From UBA1563 sp037440065 (lineage in GTDB: Bacteria > Bacteroidota > Ignavibacteria > Ignavibacteriales > Ignavibacteriaceae): 64,000 nt of DNA. The notes beneath the pieces are model-generated. The model searched no databases and was not told the DNA's origin. It was given only the letters and a program-made list of their open reading frames with translations. Numbering within the stretch: position 1 is the first letter of the stretch; every line of letters starts with the position of its first letter. The position numbers and the translations under genes were made by a program. This document shows positions 54,373 through 62,475 of this stretch, piece after piece. The stretch is from NCBI GenBank assembly GCA_037440065.1, contig JBBIUV010000016.1:744001-808000 (forward strand), read 5' to 3'.

Positions 54373-55689
54373 TTAAAAAAGAAATCCATAACTCAAAATG
54401 AGTAATGCAGTAAGAATAAAAAATCCAAAACCAACCGTCGTATATCGAGCCATTAATTTTGTTCCAAGGATGATTGCAATTATTCCTTTAAATAAAAGAT
54501 TCGCGAAGAGCGCAATGATAATTGAATTAAGCGCTACTACAGATGAGATTGTATTTTTAGCTGAAAGTTGAGCCATGGTTAAAGTGATTGCATCGATATT
54601 TGTAAGTCCGGAAATAAAACTGACAATGTAACTTCCCCGGTCGCCAAAATTTGATTGAGCTAGTTTAGAAAATAAAAGAATCGCACCGAAAATTAATCCA
54701 AAATAGAGCGCCGATTTTAACTCAAATGGATTCTTTAAATTAATACCGGTTAATTCAACCGCATTTATTCTTTTCCACATGATTAGGCTCAATACCAATC
54801 CAACGATCATGAATATTACAATAGGGATAACTGCTGCTTTTGCTAGCTCACTATTTACCACTGCTATTTCCAAAAGCACTTTTGGAAATACCATTGTTGT
54901 GGCGATCAGAATACCTACTCCAAAGTTGGTTGAAAGAGAATCATTTTCTTTACTTTTCTTTGCAAATGAAAAAGTTAGTGCGGTACTGGAAACTAATCCT
55001 CCAAATATTGAGGTGACGGAAATTCCTTTTTTATAACCGACATACTTAGTTAAAACATATCCGAGAAAACTTATCAAAGCGATGAAGATTACCATCATCC
55101 AGATCAGACGAAGATTAATCACATTGTTTGGGCCAAATGATCGTTCCGGCAAAAGTGGTAAAATTATTATTGTTACAATTGAGAGTTTCAAAACAGCAAA
55201 AATATCTTCGCCTGTAACACTCTCAACAAATTGATGAAGCTGAATTTTCAACGAAAGAAATACTGCCATAATCACAGCCACGATTGCAGCAATGAGAATG
55301 AAATTCCAATAGATCATCGAACCAAGTACGAAAACCATTAACGCTGAAAGTTCTGTGGTTATACCAATCCTTCCAACACGAGAAGTATTATAATAAGAAA
55401 GTCCAACTAAAATGATAATCGATACCACAAATCCGAAGTAGTACGCAAAATTAATGTAAGAAGCCAGCATCGCAGAAATAAAACCATACATCGCTATAAG
55501 AGGAAAAGTCCGTATTCCGGCGAATGATTTTGCACCGGGAGTTCTTGAGTGTTCACGTTCCAACCCGATCAGAGCACCAATTAATATTGCTATCCCAAGT
55601 TTCTGAATTAAAGTGAATAGTTCGTCATAAGTAAATTGTGTGTTCATCTGTTTAATAATATCGGGTAGAAGCTTTAGGCTGTCGCGCAT
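54373..55689 (-). CDS. MgtC/SapB and DUF4010 membrane protein
   Basis: The protein has 438 residues with about 12 membrane helices. The N-terminal part has the MgtC signature AILIGALIGLEREHSRTPGAK around 33-53 with the following GIRTF. The rest matches the DUF4010 extension, including SVTSIFGGLVSSTALTFSFA and SGLTNIDAITLTM. Related proteins are uncharacterised; MgtC itself acts in magnesium stress and virulence. The start is the ATG one base after the aldehyde dehydrogenase stop; a start at MNTQF (55647) cannot be ruled out. Confidence 0.82.
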   Translation of the reverse strand: MRDSLKLLPDIIKQMNTQFTYDELFTLIQKLGIAILIGALIGLEREHSRTPGAKSFAGIRTFPLIAMYGFISAMLASYINFAYYFGFVVSIIILVGLSYYNTSRVGRIGITTELSALMVFVLGSMIYWNFILIAAIVAVIMAVFLSLKIQLHQFVESVTGEDIFAVLKLSIVTIIILPLLPERSFGPNNVINLRLIWMMVIFIALISFLGYVLTKYVGYKKGISVTSIFGGLVSSTALTFSFAKKSKENDSLSTNFGVGILIATTMVFPKVLLEIAVVNSELAKAAVIPIVIFMIVGLVLSLIMWKRINAVELTGINLKNPFELKSALYFGLIFGAILLFSKLAQSNFGDRGSYIVSFISGLTNIDAITLTMAQLSAKNTISSVVALNSIIIALFANLLFKGIIAIILGTKLMARYTTVGFGFFILTALLILSYGFLF

Positions 55690-55690
55690 C

Positions 55691-57055
55691 TTAACTCACA
55701 TAAATTGTTTTAATATTCACAAATTCACGAATTCCGAAAAGTCCGAGTTCCCTTCCATATCCAGATTGATTAATACCGCCAAATGGCAGGCGAGGATCAG
55801 ATTTAACAAAGGAATTTACAAAACACGAACCGGCTAATATTCTTTCTTTTGCTATACGCTCCCCTTTTTCCAAATCTTCTGTAAATATTGCAGCTCCCAA
55901 TCCAAAGACGGTCTTGTTGGCCAAACGAATTGCATCGTCTTCATTTTTTGCTTTGATTAAAGGCGCAACCGGTCCGAATATTTCTTCAGTGAAAGCTAGA
56001 TTATTTTCATCAACATCTGTCAACACAGTCGGAGGATAGAATGCTCCAATTTCACATGGAATGAAACCTCCTAGAAGGATTTGTGCACCTTGCGTAACAC
56101 TCTTTTCAACTTGCCCATGCAATTCGTCTCTAAGGTCAATGCGCGCTTGAGGTCCAATATCGCTTGTTTCATCAAACGGATTGCCCATCTTCTTTAGCTG
56201 CATTCGCTCAACAAACAAATCTTTAAATTGTTCAAAAACATTTTCAACAATGATAAATCGCTTTGCTGCAATACAGCTTTGTCCACCGTTTATTAAACGT
56301 GATGTTACACAAGTTTTTACGGCTTTCAAAAGATTGGCATCTTCTAAAATTACATAAGGATCGCTTCCGCCTAATTCTAAAACGGATTTTTTCAATGCTT
56401 CACCAGCAATTGCCGCAACTGATCTCCCCGCTGGAGTGCTTCCTGTTAATGTTACAGCTTTTACAAGCGGATGTTCGATCACCTTTTTAACTTTTGAAGA
56501 CGAAATTAAAAGAGTAGTAAAAATGTGTTCGTCAAATCCAGCATCTTTAAATATTTTTTCGATAGCGAGTGCCGTTCCCGAAACATTTGAGGAATGTTTT
56601 AATAGGCAGACATTACCTGCAAGTAAGTTTGGTACTGCGAATCTAAACACTTGCCAAAACGGGAAATTCCACGGCATCACGGCAAGGATGATCCCAAGTG
56701 GCTGAAATGAAACAAAACTTTTTCGGGCATCGGTCGGAATAATTTCATCGGCTAAAAAGTGTTCAACACTTTCACAATAATATCTGCAAAGCCAAATGCA
56801 TTTATCTATTTCAGCTCTTGACTGCAAAATAGGTTTTCCCATTTCAAAAGTCATTAACTTTGAAAATTCTTCCCTCTGCTGTTCTAGTATTACAGCAACT
56901 TGAAGCATCATTTTAATTTTTGTTTGAAGCGATGAGTGATGATATCGAAGGAAGGCGATTTGAGAATTTTCTATACAGTTAAGGATTTTTTTGTCTGAAT
57001 ATTCTTCATATTCAGAAAGGATTTCTTCCGTGGTTGGATCAATTGAATAAAGCAT
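55691..57055 (-). CDS. NAD(P)-dependent aldehyde dehydrogenase, succinate-semialdehyde dehydrogenase-like
   Basis: The protein has 454 residues. Family motifs are PWNFPFWQ at 128-135, the nucleotide loop GSTPAGR at 205-211, the catalytic Glu227 in LELGGSDP and the catalytic Cys261 in NGGQSC. EEIFGPVAP and the PFGGINQSGYGRELG end complete the fold. Length and motifs are nearest to the GabD/YneI type that oxidises succinate semialdehyde, but other small aldehydes are possible. The MgtC/DUF4010 gene follows one base later. Confidence 0.87.
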   Translation of the reverse strand: MLYSIDPTTEEILSEYEEYSDKKILNCIENSQIAFLRYHHSSLQTKIKMMLQVAVILEQQREEFSKLMTFEMGKPILQSRAEIDKCIWLCRYYCESVEHFLADEIIPTDARKSFVSFQPLGIILAVMPWNFPFWQVFRFAVPNLLAGNVCLLKHSSNVSGTALAIEKIFKDAGFDEHIFTTLLISSSKVKKVIEHPLVKAVTLTGSTPAGRSVAAIAGEALKKSVLELGGSDPYVILEDANLLKAVKTCVTSRLINGGQSCIAAKRFIIVENVFEQFKDLFVERMQLKKMGNPFDETSDIGPQARIDLRDELHGQVEKSVTQGAQILLGGFIPCEIGAFYPPTVLTDVDENNLAFTEEIFGPVAPLIKAKNEDDAIRLANKTVFGLGAAIFTEDLEKGERIAKERILAGSCFVNSFVKSDPRLPFGGINQSGYGRELGLFGIREFVNIKTIYVS

Positions 57056-57096
57056 TTCAACTATTACACATAATCGTTAATAACTTTTGTGGAAAA

Positions 57097-58332
57097 TTAA
57101 TTTTCTTTTTTCTTAATTACAACAACCGTTTTGTCATCAGTGTATTCTCCTCCTTCTGAAAATTTTACAACAGCTTCAATAAGCAGCGCTGCAATTTCTT
57201 TGGATGATCTGTGAACATTTTCAGTTAATATTTTTTCAATCTCTTTTTCCCCAAAAGGTTCAAAATCTTTGTCTGCAGAATCTATCATGCCGTCACTATA
57301 AATTAGAAGTACATCTCCTTTTTCGAAAAGAATACTATCCACCGTGTAATTTGCTTTCGGCGCCGGACCTAACACCGGACCGGTTGGATTTAAATAATAT
57401 ATCTTTTTTTCTTTTCGTTTATAAAAAAAGGGTGGATTGTGTCCGGCATTAGAATACAAAAACAAACCGGATTTGTCATTTGACAATTCTCCATAAAAAA
57501 ATGAACTAAATTTGTCGTCACTGAAAATTTTATTTACAAGAGTGTTTATTCGTCGCATTAATGTGACGATTTTTATTTCAAAGGTCATAGCCATACGAAT
57601 AGCACCGGAAATATACATAGCTTCCGCTGCTGCAGCTATTCCTTTGCTTGCTGCATCACCAAGAACTATTCCAAGTCGGTCTTTGTCATCGCCGATTTCG
57701 AGATAATCAAAAAAGTCGCCACCAACAATTTCAGCTGGATAAGTTATTCCGTATAGATCAAAATCATAAAAAGGATATTCATGTTGCGGAAGAATTGATT
57801 TTTGGAGAACGCGGGCTTTGTCAATATCAGCTTTTAACGAACGCTCACTTTTTGAAGAACGCCATTGTTTTAGTTTCGAAGTTACAACAGTGGCAATAAT
57901 ATTCAACGAATATTTGTATTCCGAACTTACATTCAAACTATTAAATGCTAAAAGGTACTCGTAATATTTTTTACCATTTAGTCTTACTTTGTTCCCAACT
58001 CCGGACGCGTAGTATTTGGCGATTCCCTTCTTCTTCAGAATATCATTTGTTTCCGAGCGTAAAACCGTTCTTTCCTTTTCCAGAATATCAAACAGCGGAT
58101 AATCGCTTATTGAAAGAATAAAATCAGAACTAATTTTAGATTTTTTGGCCGTCTGATAAACTAATTCATATCCTTGTTTTTCAACTGAGAATTTCCAAAT
58201 TCTTCCTCCCAGTATTTGCACTTCCTGCTGCTTTACGAGCTCTTGTACAACTGAGACAAGCATATCAATCTCTTCCGCAAAGAACTTGGAAGTAATTGAT
58301 TCTATGGTTTGATGAAGATTCCTATAATACAT
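57097..58332 (-). CDS. PP2C/SpoIIE-type serine phosphatase (RsbU-like)
   Basis: The protein has 411 residues. The N-terminal 160 residues resemble a degenerate GAF-like sensor, followed by a short coiled linker (KADIDKARVLQKSILPQ). The C-terminal phosphatase covers about 185-410, with DLYGITYPAEIVGGDFFDYL, LGIVLGDAASKGIAAA, SNAGHNPPFFY, LLIYSDGMIDSADKDFEPFG and YTDDKTVVVIKKK. All metal-binding aspartates appear present. Relatives dephosphorylate anti-anti-sigma factors in partner switching; no STAS or kinase partner is adjacent. Confidence 0.85.
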   Translation of the reverse strand: MYYRNLHQTIESITSKFFAEEIDMLVSVVQELVKQQEVQILGGRIWKFSVEKQGYELVYQTAKKSKISSDFILSISDYPLFDILEKERTVLRSETNDILKKKGIAKYYASGVGNKVRLNGKKYYEYLLAFNSLNVSSEYKYSLNIIATVVTSKLKQWRSSKSERSLKADIDKARVLQKSILPQHEYPFYDFDLYGITYPAEIVGGDFFDYLEIGDDKDRLGIVLGDAASKGIAAAAEAMYISGAIRMAMTFEIKIVTLMRRINTLVNKIFSDDKFSSFFYGELSNDKSGLFLYSNAGHNPPFFYKRKEKKIYYLNPTGPVLGPAPKANYTVDSILFEKGDVLLIYSDGMIDSADKDFEPFGEKEIEKILTENVHRSSKEIAALLIEAVVKFSEGGEYTDDKTVVVIKKKEN

Positions 58333-58338
58333 AAGTTC

Positions 58339-58360
58339 TCAGTTTTCAGTGATCAGTTTT
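58339..58360. repeat. Short CAGTTTTCAGTGATCAGTTTT repeat-like stretch
   Basis: TCAGTTTTCAGTGATCAGTTTT is made of repeated TCAGT words, seven bases upstream of the phosphatase start codon. Stretches of this kind recur between genes in many bacteria. No function is visible. Confidence 0.35.
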
Positions 58361-58400
58361 AAGAAATTTATTTTTCGAAATTGGTCTCGAATCAAATTTT

Positions 58401-59669
58401 TTATTTAGTATAAAAATCAATCATTTGTTTAATTGCTTTTTTGCAAACCGGACAGAAGTTGTTAACTGATGCAGATTTCATTGAACAGTCATAGCTTGGG
58501 CGATAAATACCTTTAGAGATATAACCTCCTCCTTCAAACAAACCAACTTTATTTTTATAGAGCGTATCGTTAGGAGTTGGAATCGGAATATCTTTTTCGA
58601 CCATGTTTTTCCATTTAGCATCGAAATCAATTCGGGTAGTTAAGTTTGCCTCCAAAGGTTCAATGTCAGTTGGATAGAAATCCAGGTAAGCAGTTGAACT
58701 GGTGTAATACTCATCTCCAAGAAATGCAAATCCATGACCAAATTCATGAACAAAGATGTATTCACCCTTATAGTTATCAGCAACGCAAACCGAATAATGA
58801 TTATAAATTGAGCCGCCCCCATATTTTGACGAATTTACCAAAAGATATATTTGATCATAAGGGGCATTTGCAGCATAGTCTCTCACAGCTTTGTAATCCG
58901 AAGTCATGCAATATCGTTCTTCGTCGAAAGTATAAAAAGTTGTATTTACATTTGTTCGTTTCCAAATATTTTGAGCTGGAATGTCAGTTCCACTTTCCTT
59001 TGAAGGGGCTGCAATTCCCCATATGTTAAAACTTTCTTTAGTTTCCTTATAAGGAGAGGCATTGAAGAGGTATTGCGCAAATCTATCACAATCAGCTTTA
59101 AACTTATCCATCTCGCCGGCAGTATAACCGTCCGGTATTATTACTATATCAACTTTTCTAGCCGGGTCGCCATTATAGACAACCTTGAAATTCGGGAATT
59201 CGTTCCTTCTGTCTTTAGCAATAAAATAATTTTTTGGATTAATAGTCAATGTAAATTTTTTATGCAAGTCATTTCTTCTATCTCTGGAGAATAGAGAGAC
59301 AATTACGGTGTTTTTGGGAAAAGGGAAAACAACAGACTCATTAAAACTCTTTTTGTAGAGTTTTGCCTCGGCTGTAGTTTGCCACTCTGAAAATAAAGTT
59401 GAATAGTATTTCGAATAGATCACGCTATTTGTGGCGGAATCCGTCACCTCAACTTTATATTTTCCATAATTAAAGGGATCAAGCAATTGCGACTGCGAAC
59501 CTCCCCAGTACGGCTCTTCACGCAATTCATCGAACGAGTATTCGTCACCGGCATTATCACCGGTGTGAACGTAATCAACGCGTAAAGTTTTGTTCTCAAA
59601 ATAAGTATCGAATTTTGTTTGTCCATTTACAGAAATGAACATGCAGACAATCGCTATTAAATATTTCAT
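58401..59669 (-). CDS. M64-family (IgA-peptidase-like) secreted metallopeptidase
   Basis: The ATG at 59669 is chosen (422 residues) because it starts the signal peptide MKYLIAIVCMFISVNGQ and has GAGAG upstream; an ATG at 59681 would add four residues. An N-terminal beta domain (about 20-150) precedes the catalytic domain. IVIIPDGYTAGEM near 175 and the zinc motif HEFGHGFAFLGDEYY (His308, His312) are the M64 hallmarks. A CPVCKK motif near the end suggests a disulfide or metal site. The family includes a Clostridium IgA protease, but substrates are generally unknown. It follows the MscS gene with a one-base gap. Confidence 0.88.
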   Translation of the reverse strand: MKYLIAIVCMFISVNGQTKFDTYFENKTLRVDYVHTGDNAGDEYSFDELREEPYWGGSQSQLLDPFNYGKYKVEVTDSATNSVIYSKYYSTLFSEWQTTAEAKLYKKSFNESVVFPFPKNTVIVSLFSRDRRNDLHKKFTLTINPKNYFIAKDRRNEFPNFKVVYNGDPARKVDIVIIPDGYTAGEMDKFKADCDRFAQYLFNASPYKETKESFNIWGIAAPSKESGTDIPAQNIWKRTNVNTTFYTFDEERYCMTSDYKAVRDYAANAPYDQIYLLVNSSKYGGGSIYNHYSVCVADNYKGEYIFVHEFGHGFAFLGDEYYTSSTAYLDFYPTDIEPLEANLTTRIDFDAKWKNMVEKDIPIPTPNDTLYKNKVGLFEGGGYISKGIYRPSYDCSMKSASVNNFCPVCKKAIKQMIDFYTK

Positions 59670-59670
59670 C

Positions 59671-60807
59671 TTAACTCTCATTATTTTTTTGTAACCGAAA
59701 ATCCATTTGCGGGAATGGTATCTTTATTTTTTCATTATTGAATTCTGTTAGGATTGCTGTTCTAAGTTCGCTCCCCAGTTTTACATTGTCCAGATAATTG
59801 GATGTAAATGTTATTAAACGAAAACTCAATCCATAGTCTCCTAATTTTGTAAGAAGTGTATCTGGTGGCGGAGTTTTAGACACTAAAGGGTTCTCTTCTG
59901 CCACATTCATCAAAACATTTTTTACCTTTTCATGATCACTCTCAAAAGAAACCACAACATCTACAACAACACGGGTGAGCGCTGTTGGGTATGTTAGGTT
60001 AACAATTCTTGATTTTACAATATCGTTATTAGGAACAATTAAAATATTATTGTCGAAGTCGATTATTTTTGTACTTCTGATTCCAATTTCGACCACGTCT
60101 CCTACCAAATCGGGATTAACTTTTATTCTATCACCAATTCTGAAAGGCCGGTCTGTCATAATGATAAAACCCGAAATCATATTTGATAATGTTTCTTGCG
60201 CAGCTAACGCTATTGCTAGAGAACCAACTCCCAATGAAACGATAAATCCGCTTATATCTATTTTGAACTTTGCTAATACAATCACGAATGCGAGAGCAGC
60301 AAGAAGAAGTTTGCTTATTTTTTGAAGTAGCGGGAACAAACTTCCACTTAAATTTTTATTCTCTCCTGCATCGATTTTTGCCGAGTACCAATTAAAAAAT
60401 ATCGTCACCCCTTTAAAACTGGTGAATAAGAGAATGATAACAATCAGTAAGAATAAAGCATGTCCGGCGTAAATCAATACCTCTTTGAAATAAGGAAATA
60501 TTTCAATCAGCTTTTGAGCTGATTTCCCCGACTTTATAGTCAACCCGTTTCGAAATATTTCCAATCCAACCGAAAGTCCGGTTAAAACCACAAGTTTAAA
60601 AAAAGTAGATTTTAACAGATCAAATATCTGATCGTCAAATTTAGTTTTGGAACGGTCAACAATCGGCTGAATTATTTTCCGAAGAGTTAAGGACAATAAT
60701 TTCCCCACAACGATTATTAGAACCGTAACAGCAACGCTTACGATGCTGATATACATCAAATCATTATTAAGGGATGATCTAAAATGCTCCAACAAGTGCT
60801 CGATCAT
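59671..60807 (-). CDS. Small-conductance mechanosensitive channel (MscS family)
   Basis: The protein has 378 residues. Several hydrophobic helices lie in residues 15-180. The pore helix and MscS beta domain follow with GFIVSLGVGSLAIALAAQETLSNMISG near 190-216 and PFRIGDRIKV near 225. The C-terminal alpha/beta domain (VVVDVVVSFESDHEKV) is typical. It opens under membrane tension and releases solutes during osmotic downshift. The ATG overlaps the pyrE stop (ATGA). Confidence 0.9.
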   Translation of the reverse strand: MIEHLLEHFRSSLNNDLMYISIVSVAVTVLIIVVGKLLSLTLRKIIQPIVDRSKTKFDDQIFDLLKSTFFKLVVLTGLSVGLEIFRNGLTIKSGKSAQKLIEIFPYFKEVLIYAGHALFLLIVIILLFTSFKGVTIFFNWYSAKIDAGENKNLSGSLFPLLQKISKLLLAALAFVIVLAKFKIDISGFIVSLGVGSLAIALAAQETLSNMISGFIIMTDRPFRIGDRIKVNPDLVGDVVEIGIRSTKIIDFDNNILIVPNNDIVKSRIVNLTYPTALTRVVVDVVVSFESDHEKVKNVLMNVAEENPLVSKTPPPDTLLTKLGDYGLSFRLITFTSNYLDNVKLGSELRTAILTEFNNEKIKIPFPQMDFRLQKNNES

Positions 60808-61388
60808 TTGATCTTCCTTGATCCCGGTTTAATAAAAGGAATATTCTTTTTACAAAGATCACAATTTTCAGCTTCGTAAGAAATTGCTTCAAGAGAAATA
60901 ACACTCTTCTGCGGAACTCCAAACTGAACTTTGCCGTTGCTCCGATCAACAATAAATCCAACACCAACGGGAATTGCCTCTGCTTGTTTTACTATTTCGA
61001 TAACTTCAAAAACAGAACCTCCGGTAGTGACCACATCTTCACAAACTAAGATTCGTTCCCCTTTTTCTATTGAAAAACCGCGGCGCAAAGAAAGTTTTTT
61101 GTCTTCTCTTTCAGCAAAGATAAATTTTTTGTTTAATTGACGCGCAACTTCCTGCCCGACAACAATTCCACCGATAGCCGGAGCTATCACCGCATCAATC
61201 TCAACATCTTTATAATGATTTGCTATAACTGTACATATAGCATTATTGTATTCCGGATATTGCAAAACTTTGGCGCATTGAAAATAAACATTGCTGTGTC
61301 TCCCTGAGGTTAGAAGGAAATGACCGCTTAAAAGTGCTTCAGTTTTTTTAAATATATTTAATAATTCTTCTTCTGCTAAAATCTTCAT
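60804..61388 (-). CDS. pyrE: Orotate phosphoribosyltransferase
   Basis: The protein has 194 residues. The PRPP-binding loop RILVCEDVVTTGGS is at 112-125 and the earlier VIAPAIGGIVVG at 68-79. The start HFLLTSGRHSNVYFQCAK matches the PyrE family that ends with a short cysteine-containing tail (CDLCKKNIPFIKPGSRK). It makes orotidine monophosphate in pyrimidine synthesis. No other pyr genes are nearby; mscS overlaps its end by four bases. Confidence 0.92.
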   Translation of the reverse strand: MKILAEEELLNIFKKTEALLSGHFLLTSGRHSNVYFQCAKVLQYPEYNNAICTVIANHYKDVEIDAVIAPAIGGIVVGQEVARQLNKKFIFAEREDKKLSLRRGFSIEKGERILVCEDVVTTGGSVFEVIEIVKQAEAIPVGVGFIVDRSNGKVQFGVPQKSVISLEAISYEAENCDLCKKNIPFIKPGSRKIK

Positions 61389-61437
61389 ATTCTTTAATGT
61401 TTTCTTCGATTGTGTTATTTAAAAATAATTTTATTAA

Positions 61438-62475
61438 TTAGTCTGTCAGTCTCTTCTTAAGCAGATGAATGTACTCAATTTCACTTGGATCTTTTCCTCT
61501 GAGAATTGCGAGATAATAAGATATCCAGTCAGTTAAATAGATTAAATCGAGTAGCCGTTCTTGAAAAGTTAGTTCTGAACTTGAAAGCGAGATGATTTCA
61601 ACTCCAGCTTTTTGCAGTAATTCACCCGTTATTTTAAAGCGTTTTTTAATTTGCGGATGTGTTGTTTCTTCTTCAATAAAAACAGCTTTCAATTTTGCAA
61701 TACGGTCATCATACGTTTCCCATCCAATAATTTCGTTGTGATTCAGTTCCGGGAATACATTATTGAATGCATGCACTTTTGAATTTTCGTTTAATTGACA
61801 TTTAAACCTATTGCCGACAGCGGAAGTTAAGTCCGAGGTAGAATAAATTACCGGGACAAACCCGATAAGTTTTTCCGCTAGTTGGTATGACAAATTGTCT
61901 TCTGTCGAGAATTCAGTCCCCCTTTTTTTCCAAAGAGAAATAATTTTATCAATTATATCCCCCTCTGTGGTAACAAGTTTCAAAGTTTGTAAGGTTATCA
62001 ACAAACTGAAAAAACTTAACCCTAAAGAGTAACGCGGTTGAAATCCTTTTTTCAAAATCACCACAGCAAGTTGCTCTCGCTCAGCAATTTCTTTTATAGT
62101 TCCACCGGTAGTTAAACAGATTATTTGACAATTTCTTTTTAGCGCTTCATTCAAAACAGAAATGGTTTCTTCTGTATTTCCTGAATAAGAGGAGGCTAGT
62201 AAAAGCGTTGAAGAATCTGCATAATTCGGTAACGAATAATTTCTATTGACTTGAAACGGTAAAGAGATTTCATTCTGCAAAAAATTAAGCATCAAATCAC
62301 CGCTGATTGCCGACCCACCTAATCCGGTGACGATTATATTTTTAATCTTCGAAACATCGATTTTAGAAAGATTGTAAGTATTGTTCTTCGCATACTCTAT
62401 TTGTTCGTAACTCTTTTTCAATACATCAAATTGATTCTCCGGATCGTATTTTTTCACTAGTTCAGAAATGGTCAT
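61438..62475 (-). CDS. Bifunctional phosphoglucose/phosphomannose isomerase
   Basis: The protein has 345 residues with two SIS domains. The N-terminal SIS has ITGLGGSAISGDLMLNFL-like sequence (IVTGLGGSAISGDL near 48) and ASSYSGNTEETISVL near 93. NRFKCQLNENSKVHAFNNVFPELNHNE near 220-246 is characteristic of the archaeal/bacterial bifunctional PGI/PMI family. It interconverts glucose-6-phosphate or mannose-6-phosphate with fructose-6-phosphate. The ATG overlaps the ptsI stop (ATGA), which links it to sugar metabolism. Confidence 0.9.
   Translation of the reverse strand: MTISELVKKYDPENQFDVLKKSYEQIEYAKNNTYNLSKIDVSKIKNIIVTGLGGSAISGDLMLNFLQNEISLPFQVNRNYSLPNYADSSTLLLASSYSGNTEETISVLNEALKRNCQIICLTTGGTIKEIAEREQLAVVILKKGFQPRYSLGLSFFSLLITLQTLKLVTTEGDIIDKIISLWKKRGTEFSTEDNLSYQLAEKLIGFVPVIYSTSDLTSAVGNRFKCQLNENSKVHAFNNVFPELNHNEIIGWETYDDRIAKLKAVFIEEETTHPQIKKRFKITGELLQKAGVEIISLSSSELTFQERLLDLIYLTDWISYYLAILRGKDPSEIEYIHLLKKRLTD

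Noticed and set aside
54341..54380. AT-rich inverted repeat at the end of the MgtC/DUF4010 gene as a terminator
   Set aside because: The stem is only A-T pairs with a long loop and overlaps the coding end, so it should be unstable.
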